In this document: positions 22,555-30,880 of the stretch, piece after piece
Position numbering within the stretch: the first letter of the stretch is position 1
How the letters are laid out: each line of letters opens with the position of its first letter
NCBI RefSeq assembly: GCF_030540645.1
Contig: NZ_JAUNVV010000002.1
Location: 8,132 to 54,770, forward strand
From: Arthrobacter sp.
GTDB taxonomy: Bacteria; Actinomycetota; Actinomycetes; Actinomycetales; Micrococcaceae
Length of the DNA stretch: 46,639 nt
Reading direction: 5' to 3'
Position numbers and translations under genes: made by a program
Notes under the pieces: model-generated
The model's input: the letters and a program-made list of their open reading frames with translations, nothing else
Databases searched by the model: none
Told to the model about the DNA's origin: nothing

Positions 22555-23604
22555 ATGAAAAGCATCGGATTTCTTTCCTTTGGGCACTATGGCCCAGACC
22601 GCGGATCCCACAGCAATGCGGCTGCTGACGCGCTGCATCAGGCGATCGACCTTTCCGTGGCAGCCGAGGAGCTGGGCATCGACGGAGCTTTCTTCCGTGT
22701 GCACCACTTTGCCCGCCAACAGGCCGCACCCTTCCCGCTGCTGGCGGCCATTGCAGCCCGCACCAGCCGGATCGAAATTGGCACGGGCGTCATTGACATG
22801 CGTTATGAAAACCCGCTGTACATGGCTGAACAGGCGGCTGCCACCGACCTCATCAGCGACGGGCGCCTGCAACTGGGCGTCAGCAGGGGATCCCCCGAGC
22901 CGGCCGCCCACGGTGCAGCAGACTTTGGCCACCACCCGCTCGACGGCGAATCACCTGCCGACATGGCCAGGCGGCACACTGCCGAGTTCCGGCACGCCAT
23001 CAGCGGCGCAGGCGTTGCCGAAGCTGCCGAACACACCGCGGTGGACCATGGCTCGCTCCCAGGTAAACGGTTGCTGCGCATCGAACCCCAGTCACCTGGC
23101 CTTTCCCGGCGCATCTGGTGGGGAGCAGGCTCGCGCGGCACCGCGGTGTGGGCGGCGCGGCAGGGCATGAACTTGATGAGTTCGACGCTGCTCACCGAAG
23201 ATACCGGCATCCCCTTCGACCAGCTGCAGGCCGAGCAAATACAGCTGTTCCGGGAGGAGTGGGCCGCGGCAGGCCATGATTTCACACCGCGCGTTTCCGT
23301 TAGCCGCAGTGTGATTCCCATCGTTGATGATGTGGACAACATGTACTTCGGTCTGCGTGCCCAGGCTGACAGCAGCGACCAGGTGGGTGTGATCGACGGC
23401 TTTCTCTCACGCTTTGGGAAGAGCTATATCGGCGATCCTGCGGACATTGCCCGCGACCTATCCGCCGATGCTGCCGTCCAGGCAGCCGACACGCTCATGC
23501 TCACTGTGCCAAACCAGCTTGGTGTTGCCTACAACACCAAGCTGCTGGCCAACATTGCCGAGCACATCGCCCCGGCCATCGGGTGGGAACCGGCCATCGC
23601 ATAA
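22555..23604 (+). CDS. LLM class (luciferase-like) flavin-dependent oxidoreductase
   Basis: A 349-residue TIM-barrel flavoprotein of the bacterial luciferase-like family. Typical segments: KSIGFLSFGHYGP at the start, AIDLSVAAEELGIDGAFFRVHHFARQQAAPFPLLAAIAARTSRIEIGTGVIDMRYENPLYMAEQAAATDLISDGRLQLGVSRGSPEP (about 28-115), and IWWGAGSRGTAVWAARQGMNLMSSTLL near 185. These enzymes use FMN or F420 as co-substrate; the substrate is not determinable. The ATG at 22555 is chosen over 22495, as the family begins here and AGGAG lies about 11 nt upstream. It is followed by RNase J after 257 nt with a separate promoter likely, so it is probably monocistronic. Confidence 0.88.
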   Translation: MKSIGFLSFGHYGPDRGSHSNAAADALHQAIDLSVAAEELGIDGAFFRVHHFARQQAAPFPLLAAIAARTSRIEIGTGVIDMRYENPLYMAEQAAATDLISDGRLQLGVSRGSPEPAAHGAADFGHHPLDGESPADMARRHTAEFRHAISGAGVAEAAEHTAVDHGSLPGKRLLRIEPQSPGLSRRIWWGAGSRGTAVWAARQGMNLMSSTLLTEDTGIPFDQLQAEQIQLFREEWAAAGHDFTPRVSVSRSVIPIVDDVDNMYFGLRAQADSSDQVGVIDGFLSRFGKSYIGDPADIARDLSADAAVQAADTLMLTVPNQLGVAYNTKLLANIAEHIAPAIGWEPAIA

Positions 23605-23861
23605 GGCGTTGGAGGGGCAATCCCGGCAGCAGCCAACCGCGGCGAAACGCTGAGCCATGTGCTCAACGGGAGTGCCGCCGTCGTGTTTCTCGGGCCGCCT
23701 GCGGCACGTGGCAGTTCCCGCGCGGCGGCGGTGGTAAAATCGGCTGAGGGAAAACCCGAACTTTTTTGCGATACCGGAGCAACACCTGGCCGAATGCATC
23801 GCACCAGAAGGCAGTGCATATCGCCTGCCCGCCACCCACGACACGACAGAGTCTGGAATCC

Positions 23862-25535
23862 ATGAGAAGAACACCACGCCGGACCCCGCCCACCTTGGAA
23901 GACGGCGCAATGCGCATCGTCGCCCTTGGCGGACTGGGGGAGATCGGCCGCAACATGACCGTCTTCGAATTCGCAGGAAAATTGCTGATTGTTGACTGCG
24001 GGGTGCTTTTCCCCGAAGAGCACCACCCGGGCGTCGATCTGATCCTGCCCGATTTCTCCTATCTGAAGGACAGGTGGCAGGACGTTGTCGGCCTGGTCCT
24101 GACCCACGGCCACGAGGACCACATTGGCGGTGTGCCGTACCTCCTCAAGGAGCGCGGCGACATCCCGGTCATCTCGGCCAAACTGACCCTGGCCTTCGTG
24201 AAGACCAAGCTCGACGAGCACCGGATCAAGGCCAAAATGATCCAGGTCAAGGAAGGCGACCGCCGCAAGTTCGGCCCGTTCGACGTCGAATTCCTGGCAG
24301 TGAACCACTCCATCCCGGACGGTCTGGCTGTTGCCATCCGCACACCGGCCGGTCTGGTGCTGGAAACCGGCGACTTCAAGATGGACCAGTTCCCGCTGGA
24401 CAAGCGCATCACCGATCTGGCTGGCTTTGCCCGCCTGGGCGAGGAAGGCGTGGACCTGTTCCTGCCCGACTCCACCAATGCCGAGGTCCCGGGCTTCCTG
24501 GCTGCTGAAGCAGATCTGATTCCGGCCATTGACGCCGTCATGCGCACCGCGCCGCGCCGCGTGGTTGTTTCCAGCTTCGCCAGTCACGTCCACCGCATCC
24601 AGCAGATCATCGACTCTGCCCACAAGTACAACCGCAAGATCGCGTTTGTGGGCCGCTCCATGGTGCGCAACATGACCACGGCACGCGAGCTGGGCTACTT
24701 GAAGATCCCGCGCGGCATGCTCGTTGACGCCAAGGAATTGGAGAAGATGGCCCCGAACAAGGCCGTCCTCATCTGCACCGGTTCACAGGGCGAGCCCATG
24801 GCAGCGCTGGCCCGCATGGCCAACGGTGACCACCAGATCAACCTGACCGAAGGCGACACCGTCCTGCTGGCCAGCTCACTGGTCCCCGGAAACGAGTCCT
24901 CGATCTACCGCCTGATTAACGACCTCACCAAGCAGGGTGCCAATGTGATCCACAAGGGCAACGCAAAGGTCCACGTCTCCGGCCACGCCAGTGCGGGCGA
25001 GCTCGTGTACTGCTACAATCTGGTGCGTCCGCGCAACGTCATGCCGGTGCACGGTGAATACCGCCACCTCAAGGCCAACGCCGAACTTGCCATCCGCACC
25101 GGTGTCGACCCGAAGAAGGCGTTCATTGTTGAGGACGGCACCACCATTGACCTCAAGGACGGCGTGGCGAAGGTGACCGGCAGCGTTCCGGCCGCCTACG
25201 TGTATGTGGAGAACATGGTTGCCGGTGCGGCAACTGAGGAATCCCTGCAGGACCGCCTCCGTTTGGGTGCAGACGGTGCCGTTACACTGCTGCTGATTGT
25301 CAACCCGGACACCGGCAAGATCGAAGAGGACCCGGAATTCTTCCCGGTGGGCTTCAACTTGACGGCGAAGGACCTGGAAAAGGCCACGGGCATCGTGGAA
25401 AAGACCATCTCCGGACTCCGCGGCGAGAAGACAGGACCCGTAGCGGAGAAGACCATTGCCGACTCACTGCTGCGCTGGTCCGACAGGGCGCTGCGCCGCA
25501 AGCCGGTCTACACCGTCATCATCGTGGACGCGTAA
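23862..25535 (+). CDS. rnj: Ribonuclease J
   Basis: A 557-residue metallo-beta-lactamase/beta-CASP nuclease that processes and degrades mRNA and rRNA by 5'-to-3' exonuclease and endonuclease action. The zinc motif HGHEDHIGG puts His82, His84, Asp86 and His87 in place. Further zinc-ligand motifs are VNHSIPDG and ETGDFKMD. The beta-CASP domain has VSSFASHVHRIQQII, FVGRSM, ICTGSQGEP and VHVSGHASAGEL, then MPVHGEYRHLKAN and a C-terminal domain ending in VYTVIIVDA. The ATG at 23862 is chosen by comparison with family N-termini; its ribosome binding site is weak, and a longer frame back to 23766 looks untranslated. The common partner dapA is not upstream here. Confidence 0.95.
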   Translation: MRRTPRRTPPTLEDGAMRIVALGGLGEIGRNMTVFEFAGKLLIVDCGVLFPEEHHPGVDLILPDFSYLKDRWQDVVGLVLTHGHEDHIGGVPYLLKERGDIPVISAKLTLAFVKTKLDEHRIKAKMIQVKEGDRRKFGPFDVEFLAVNHSIPDGLAVAIRTPAGLVLETGDFKMDQFPLDKRITDLAGFARLGEEGVDLFLPDSTNAEVPGFLAAEADLIPAIDAVMRTAPRRVVVSSFASHVHRIQQIIDSAHKYNRKIAFVGRSMVRNMTTARELGYLKIPRGMLVDAKELEKMAPNKAVLICTGSQGEPMAALARMANGDHQINLTEGDTVLLASSLVPGNESSIYRLINDLTKQGANVIHKGNAKVHVSGHASAGELVYCYNLVRPRNVMPVHGEYRHLKANAELAIRTGVDPKKAFIVEDGTTIDLKDGVAKVTGSVPAAYVYVENMVAGAATEESLQDRLRLGADGAVTLLLIVNPDTGKIEEDPEFFPVGFNLTAKDLEKATGIVEKTISGLRGEKTGPVAEKTIADSLLRWSDRALRRKPVYTVIIVDA

Positions 25536-25684
25536 ACCGCACCACTTCTAAAGGGCCTGGATGGAGCCCATGTCCCTTGCGGATGTGGACGCTGCCCGGG
25601 CCCTTTGCTGTCTCCGGGCTCATTGTGCCGGCAAAGAAGCAATGTGGGAGGTTTTCGGTGACTACCATCAGAAGCTGATTGATG

Positions 25685-26851
25685 TCACTGGAGCAGGCGC
25701 TCCATCACGTGGTCCCAATGCAGCAGTTCCTGTTCCAAGCGAAGCTGCGGAGCGAACGTGCCGGCCTGCAGTGCCGCATACAAGGCACTTTCTGCTGGGC
25801 CCAAGTGCGTCAGTGCGGCATGAGTCGGAGTGTCCTCGCGACCCCAAAAGGCGCGGTGGGCCAGCAGTGTTTGCTGATCCATCAGGATGCTGCGCACGTG
25901 CGGGTGGTGGGCACGCAACTGGTCAAGGATGTGGAAGCCATGCGTGTCAATGTCACCCCAATAAAGCACCTCAACATCCTTTAGCCATGCCGCACCCCCG
26001 AGCGCCGCAAAGCCATATCCGCCACCAAAAACTGCCAGCGCCCGGGGAGTAGTGGGCAGCGCTAAGAAGTTGACCAGATTCTCGGTGGCGATGACACGGT
26101 CCATGTCCAGTTGCAGGGCAGCGAATCCCGCAGCCGTCACTTCCACGTCCGCCATGCCGGGTACAGGTATCTGGGTGGGGTCTAAAAACCGGATCCGGAC
26201 CCTGTCCGGTGCTGCCAAGAAGCCGTGCCGGCGGGCATAATTCTTCCCGGACAGCACCCGTTCCGGTGCCAGGGTTGAAATCATCTCGTCGATGATCCGA
26301 CGGTGAGTTTCCACGAATTTGGTGTGCACACCCGGAAGTGTCAATTGCCTCAGGTGGATTCCCGGATGCGGGTTGGCCGCCAGCCAGATGGCCACACGGG
26401 CCGCAACCAACGCGTCCTCACCCTGCCTGAGTAGTTCAAGCGGTCGGCGTAATGTCCAAGCCGACAACCCGGCGTCGAGATTCATCACGCGCTCCCGAAG
26501 TTCCGCAAACCTGGCTGCCTTATGGCTCAGCCCCAGAAACGTGATCTCGTCGGCCGCACTGCCAAATACGGCGGCCGACGGCACTGTGTTTGCCCCGATG
26601 GTGTTCGCTCCAACGGAGATGCGCTCCAATGAACCCCCTCTCAACCCCTGTTCCCAAGAGGAGGCCCATGCCGCTGCCAAGGCGTAGTCAGTCCGCAACT
26701 GGGTGGCACTGGGATGCCTGATGGCACGACGGCGAGGATGCAGTCCTGATGGTGCGCCCATCTCGCGCAGCAGCTCACCATTGTTCCAAGACCGAAGCGA
26801 AGCAGCCCGGACATCTGCCGGGGTGCTCCACAGGTGGGGGTCAGCTGCCAC
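25685..26851 (-). CDS. jetD: Wadjet anti-plasmid system protein JetD (Toprim-like nuclease)
   Basis: A 388-residue protein of the DUF3322/DUF2220 pair. In Wadjet, JetD is the topoisomerase VI-like nuclease subunit that cuts circular plasmid DNA after the JetABC motor has extruded it. The N-terminal arm covers about residues 1-190. The Toprim core follows, with ATENLVNFLALP (Glu near 253), AVFGGGYGFAAL, and VLYWGDIDTHGFHILDQLRAHHPHVRSILMD with catalytic Asp300 and Asp302. The conserved RLEQELLHWDHV lies at the end. GTG at 26851 overlaps the jetC end by 11 nt and uses GGAGCGGG inside jetC as ribosome binding site. It is the last gene of the jetABCD operon. Confidence 0.93.
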   Translation of the reverse strand: MAADPHLWSTPADVRAASLRSWNNGELLREMGAPSGLHPRRRAIRHPSATQLRTDYALAAAWASSWEQGLRGGSLERISVGANTIGANTVPSAAVFGSAADEITFLGLSHKAARFAELRERVMNLDAGLSAWTLRRPLELLRQGEDALVAARVAIWLAANPHPGIHLRQLTLPGVHTKFVETHRRIIDEMISTLAPERVLSGKNYARRHGFLAAPDRVRIRFLDPTQIPVPGMADVEVTAAGFAALQLDMDRVIATENLVNFLALPTTPRALAVFGGGYGFAALGGAAWLKDVEVLYWGDIDTHGFHILDQLRAHHPHVRSILMDQQTLLAHRAFWGREDTPTHAALTHLGPAESALYAALQAGTFAPQLRLEQELLHWDHVMERLLQ

Positions 26852-29800
26852 GTTTGTCCCGCTCCGCCCGGTATTCTTGAATTGTCATGTTGCGCAGCTG
26901 GGAATCTTCTCCTGACCCGTTGGCCACGAAGCCCACATTGGCCACATTGGCCACAAACGGCTCAATAACATGGATTTTTTGCAGCGGTGTGACAATGAGC
27001 AGCTGGAGCTTGAGCCGCTTGAACAGTTCCAACCCGTACTTGGCAGATTCGTCGGAGCCACGGCCAAATGCCTCGTCAATGACAACGAAACGGAAGGAAC
27101 GCTGGTTGCCCGGACCGGCCGCGATGCCAAACTGGAACGCCAGGGCAGCAGCCAAGATGGTGTAGGCCAGCTTCTCTTTTTGACCACCGGACTTGCCACC
27201 GGAATCCGTGAAGTGTTCGTGTTCCTCACCCGTTTCGGTCCACTTTTCTGAAGCGGAGAACGTAAACCAGTTACGCACATCAGTGACCTTGGCGGTCCAG
27301 CGCTCGTCAAGGTTGGTCAAGCCAACCCTGCCGCGAAAGCGCTCCACCAGGGCCTCAACCTGCAGGAATTTCTGTTCAGAGTACTGCTGCTCCAGAGCGC
27401 CGATGGAGCCTTCCGAACAGGCCCGCAGCTCCGCACCGAACTCGCGCACCTCGGCGTCGGAGGTTGGCTGTGGTTCCAGCTGGATGTGCCGGCCCGGGTT
27501 GTACTCGATCCGTGCCAGAGACTGGTTGATTTCGTCGATGCGGGAGACGATGTCCTGCCGGCGGGAATCGAGGAACGCGTTGAAGGCCACGATCTCATGG
27601 ATGGTATTTTGCGTGAGGGATTCCTTGAACCTCTCGGCAAAGCGGGGGAGGTCATTATCCACCAACTGCTCCAGGATTATGTTGAAATCCCCGGCGGCCT
27701 CCAGCGACGCATCCAGCTCGGTGGTCTCTGCCGGATACTTGTTCCGGAAATCCACCATGAAACGGATGGTGATCTCTGCCGCCCGGATCACTTGTTTGTT
27801 TACGGCGTCGATGGTCGCCGTCAGTTTATCCCTGACTTTGCTTTCCATCCTTGCCGTGTTCTTGTACGTCAGTACCTCAGCCCCGAATGCCGCCTCAACC
27901 AAGGTGTCCAGCTCAGCAAGCATGCTGGTTCCGGACGTTAGGGGCGCGCTAGCGAGGGAATCCTGGCAGTCGGCGATCTGCTCTGTAATGGCGTTGATCT
28001 CTGCCGTGTGGGAACCGATGCGGCGGTCCAATGCACTGAGTTTGTCATTGGCCTTTGCCAGCCGCAGACCCGTTGCGGATTCGCGTTCCGTGAGCTCGCG
28101 CAAGATGTCGGTGGAGGACTCCAACGCTGATTTTTCGTGGGCCAAGTCTTCCATGGTCCTAGCCGTGGTGCGCCAGTCCAAGCTGGAAAAGCCAGCGATG
28201 GCAGACACCGTGCCAATGAGCTGCTGCTGGCGTCCTAGATTTCCCAGTTGGGAATCGATGCGGCCTAACCCGTCGGTAGCCGTGCGAACTTGTCCCTCCG
28301 CTTTGTCCATAGCGGCGCGGAGCCGGGCAATTTTATCGTGGTTGTCCCAGCCCAGGACATAGTTGGAGCGGTCAGTGAGTTCCTTGCGGTCGTCCTTCTC
28401 GTGCCGCCCTCCGCCACCCTTAAGCTGGCCGTTGATGGACAGCGCCTTCGGATAGCGGCGGAAGTCTGCCATGGTTTCGCAGCACTGGTGGTCAAAGCGG
28501 CGACCCAGTTCGTTGAGCAGAAAATCCCGGAAGCTGGTACCGGGTTTGATGCTGATCTTCCCCGCCAACGTATCCACAGCGGCGGAGGACGAGGCGGGTT
28601 TCTCACCCACTTTCAGGTAGACCAGCCGAGCCCTCAGATTATGGCTGTCAACCCACTCGCTGACGGCCGGGTAGTGCCCATCGGTCACCAACAATGACAG
28701 CGCGAAGCCATGCAGGGTGCGTTCGGCCGCACCTTCCCATGCGGACTCGGATTCACGCACGCGCAGCAGTTCCCCGGCAAACGGCAGCTCCGCTTCCGGG
28801 ATGCCGGTTCCGTCGCACAGTTTCTTGCGCAGCGCGATGAGCCAAGCCGGAAGTAAATTCTGCCGATTCAGCAGGCTCTTCAACTCGGACTTGTGGTCCC
28901 CGGCCAGCTCGGAAGCCTCGGCACGCTGACGATCCAGGACGGTTCGCTGTTTCTGCAACTCCGTGTTGGCTTCGAACAGCCGTTTCTCGACCCCGGGCAG
29001 GGCTACCGCGTTGGCGTCGAAGACCACTTGGTCCTCGGGCTCGAACAAGCCGAGGACCGTTGCTGCCTCTGAATAGGATGTGTAGCGCTGGCGCTGAGCT
29101 GAAGAATCGATGGCCAAGCGGGCCAGCTCGCCTTCGATGGCGGCGATACGGCCGCCGCCGCTGTTGCGGATGTCATCGCGGAGATCGGCCAGTTCACGGT
29201 TGAGGCTGCCGACTGTGGCCGTCAGTGTGTTTCGTTCCGAAGTGACCTTGGCTGCAGCGTGTTGCACCTCTTGCAAATGTGCCTCGCTCAACTCCAACCT
29301 CTTTGTGGTGAACCACGGTGAGAGCTGTTCGCGTTGCCCGTGGGCGCGGGCATAGTCGGCCGTGAGAGTTTGGTGGCGCTCGGCATTGTGCCGGACGGGT
29401 TCCAACATCCGGATCTGGTCCTTGGCCTGCAGGACGGCGTCGTGGGCCTTCTTTAAGTCGTCGAAGTGGTGCAACAGATTCTTGATGCGTGTATCAACAT
29501 CGTCTTCTTCAAGCATGTTGGTGCGCACAAAGTGGGTGATGTTCTCCACCTGTTTCATGGAGACCGTGCGGTGGAACAAGTCCATGGCCTGGGCTGAACC
29601 GATGCCAAAGTGGCGCTTGAAGGCGGCGGCATACTTTTCAAAAACGTCAAAGACCGACACTCCGCCATCACGCAGCCTTCGCTTGAGCTTGGCCATGTCG
29701 GTGCCAAAGTCGGAGAAATCCGCCTTGATGCTTTGCTCGCCTTCGGCAATGGAGTAGAAGCGGGTGGGCTGCCCCGCCTCCTGCGTTGCCCACAGCGTGA

Positions 29801-30233
29801 TGGCCAGGCTGACGGTCTTGTCCAAGGCCGCATTGTGAAAAATGCCCAGCACGACGGTGAAGGTGCCCGGGCCGCGGAGTGCAACCGGGCGTGAGGTGTC
29901 GCCAATGCCGCTGCGGGCGCTCTTGTGAAAGCCGCGCACATAGGACATGAGGCTGCGTTCCTTCTTTTGCGCCCCAGCGGCCTTGTTGTATTCGATCCTG
30001 TTTGCTGGAAGCAACAGCGTGGTGATGGCGTCGACAATGGTGGACTTGCCGGAGCCGATGTCACCTGTGAGCAGGCTGTTTTCACCACCGAGCCGGAACG
30101 TGCGCACATCCTTGTTAAAGGTGCCCCAGTTCAGTAGTTCCAAACGGTGCAGCCGGAATCCTGGACGCGCGCCGGCGTCGTCCTCGGTCAGGTCATCCAG
30201 GCTAAACAGACCTGGCTGGGTCTGGGTGCTCAT
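26841..30233 (-). CDS. jetC: Wadjet anti-plasmid system protein JetC (SMC/MukB-like ATPase)
   Basis: This 1130-residue protein is the SMC-like motor of the Wadjet condensin, which extrudes DNA loops to recognise small circular plasmids. Walker A GDIGSGKST lies at residues 57-65 after NWGTFNKDVRTFRL. A long coiled-coil middle (about 280-950) is interrupted by a hinge-like region near 500-620 containing FAGELLRVRESESAWEGAAERTLHGFALSLLV. The ABC signature SGGKSGGQKEKLAYTILAAALAFQFG and Walker B RFVVIDEAFGRGSDESAKYGLELF lie near 1040-1090. The ATG at 30233 overlaps the jetB stop (ATGA). Near the end VANVANVG reflects an in-frame tandem duplication of 9 bases (26933-26950). Confidence 0.95.
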   Translation of the reverse strand: MSTQTQPGLFSLDDLTEDDAGARPGFRLHRLELLNWGTFNKDVRTFRLGGENSLLTGDIGSGKSTIVDAITTLLLPANRIEYNKAAGAQKKERSLMSYVRGFHKSARSGIGDTSRPVALRGPGTFTVVLGIFHNAALDKTVSLAITLWATQEAGQPTRFYSIAEGEQSIKADFSDFGTDMAKLKRRLRDGGVSVFDVFEKYAAAFKRHFGIGSAQAMDLFHRTVSMKQVENITHFVRTNMLEEDDVDTRIKNLLHHFDDLKKAHDAVLQAKDQIRMLEPVRHNAERHQTLTADYARAHGQREQLSPWFTTKRLELSEAHLQEVQHAAAKVTSERNTLTATVGSLNRELADLRDDIRNSGGGRIAAIEGELARLAIDSSAQRQRYTSYSEAATVLGLFEPEDQVVFDANAVALPGVEKRLFEANTELQKQRTVLDRQRAEASELAGDHKSELKSLLNRQNLLPAWLIALRKKLCDGTGIPEAELPFAGELLRVRESESAWEGAAERTLHGFALSLLVTDGHYPAVSEWVDSHNLRARLVYLKVGEKPASSSAAVDTLAGKISIKPGTSFRDFLLNELGRRFDHQCCETMADFRRYPKALSINGQLKGGGGRHEKDDRKELTDRSNYVLGWDNHDKIARLRAAMDKAEGQVRTATDGLGRIDSQLGNLGRQQQLIGTVSAIAGFSSLDWRTTARTMEDLAHEKSALESSTDILRELTERESATGLRLAKANDKLSALDRRIGSHTAEINAITEQIADCQDSLASAPLTSGTSMLAELDTLVEAAFGAEVLTYKNTARMESKVRDKLTATIDAVNKQVIRAAEITIRFMVDFRNKYPAETTELDASLEAAGDFNIILEQLVDNDLPRFAERFKESLTQNTIHEIVAFNAFLDSRRQDIVSRIDEINQSLARIEYNPGRHIQLEPQPTSDAEVREFGAELRACSEGSIGALEQQYSEQKFLQVEALVERFRGRVGLTNLDERWTAKVTDVRNWFTFSASEKWTETGEEHEHFTDSGGKSGGQKEKLAYTILAAALAFQFGIAAGPGNQRSFRFVVIDEAFGRGSDESAKYGLELFKRLKLQLLIVTPLQKIHVIEPFVANVANVGFVANGSGEDSQLRNMTIQEYRAERDKRGS

Positions 30234-30880
30234 GCGGTGGCCCTTTCGGAATGGTTGCCGGTGAGTGCAGAACGGTAGTCGGCAAGCCGGGCGTCGAATT
30301 CTTCCAGCCACTGGGCGTCCACGTAGGCCTTGAGAATGCGCGCCACTTCGAAGGTCTGTTCCTGGCCACGCAGTTTGCGCAGGAAGCCCAGTTCAGTGAT
30401 CTTTTTGATATTGGTGGCCAGCTGGTCTTGGATGCGGGCTTCATTGCTCGATTCGGGCAGGAAGACAGAGACCATGTCCCCGATTTGTTCCGCAGTCAGA
30501 ATGAGGCGGGTATCGCTATTTTGCGTATCAAACTCGGAGAGCCGGGCGCGCAACAACGCCAGCAGCAGGCTGACATTGAACGTTAGCTGGCGGCGGGGGA
30601 TGAGCCGGGGCAGCTCGGGATCGGCGTCGGGACTGGACCGGAGGAAGGCATACCCCTCGGTATCGTCGATAACCAGTTCCAGGCCCAGCACGGCCACATA
30701 GTCACGTGCCTGTGCGGAGATTTCCAAGAGACGCTGCCAGAGTTTCTCATCTGACTCGCGATACACTACGCCTTTAAAAAGCTTGGTGATGGCCAGGGGT
30801 AGGCCGTCCGGAGCCTTGGCAGCTTCGGGGGAGTGCCCACCTTCGGGCATGGTCTTGTCGTCGTTCAGGGCTGGGTTCAT
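30230..30880 (-). CDS. jetB: Wadjet anti-plasmid system protein JetB (DUF4194, MukE-like)
   Basis: A 216-residue DUF4194 protein, the kleisin-associated KITE (MukE-like) subunit of the Wadjet complex. Recognisable segments are LPLAITKLFKGVVYRESDEKLWQRLL near residue 25, YVAVLGLELVIDDTEGYAFLRS, PRLIPRRQLTFNVSLLLALLRARLSEFD, the winged-helix segment TAEQIGDMVSVFLPESSNEARIQDQLATNIKKITELGFLRKL, and FEVARILKAYVDAQWLEEF. The ATG at 30880 overlaps the jetA stop as ATGA, and its own stop overlaps jetC in the same way, showing strong translational coupling. The longer frame to 30985 lies inside jetA and is rejected. Confidence 0.93.
   Translation of the reverse strand: MNPALNDDKTMPEGGHSPEAAKAPDGLPLAITKLFKGVVYRESDEKLWQRLLEISAQARDYVAVLGLELVIDDTEGYAFLRSSPDADPELPRLIPRRQLTFNVSLLLALLRARLSEFDTQNSDTRLILTAEQIGDMVSVFLPESSNEARIQDQLATNIKKITELGFLRKLRGQEQTFEVARILKAYVDAQWLEEFDARLADYRSALTGNHSERATA

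Noticed and set aside
23735-23740. TAAAAT as -10 of the RNase J promoter
   Set aside because: No acceptable -35 at 16-18 bp; left unannotated.
25550-25606. AAAGGGCC...GGCCCTTT inverted repeat after RNase J as terminator
   Set aside because: The loop is about 40 nt with little inner pairing and no T-tract follows; too weak to annotate.
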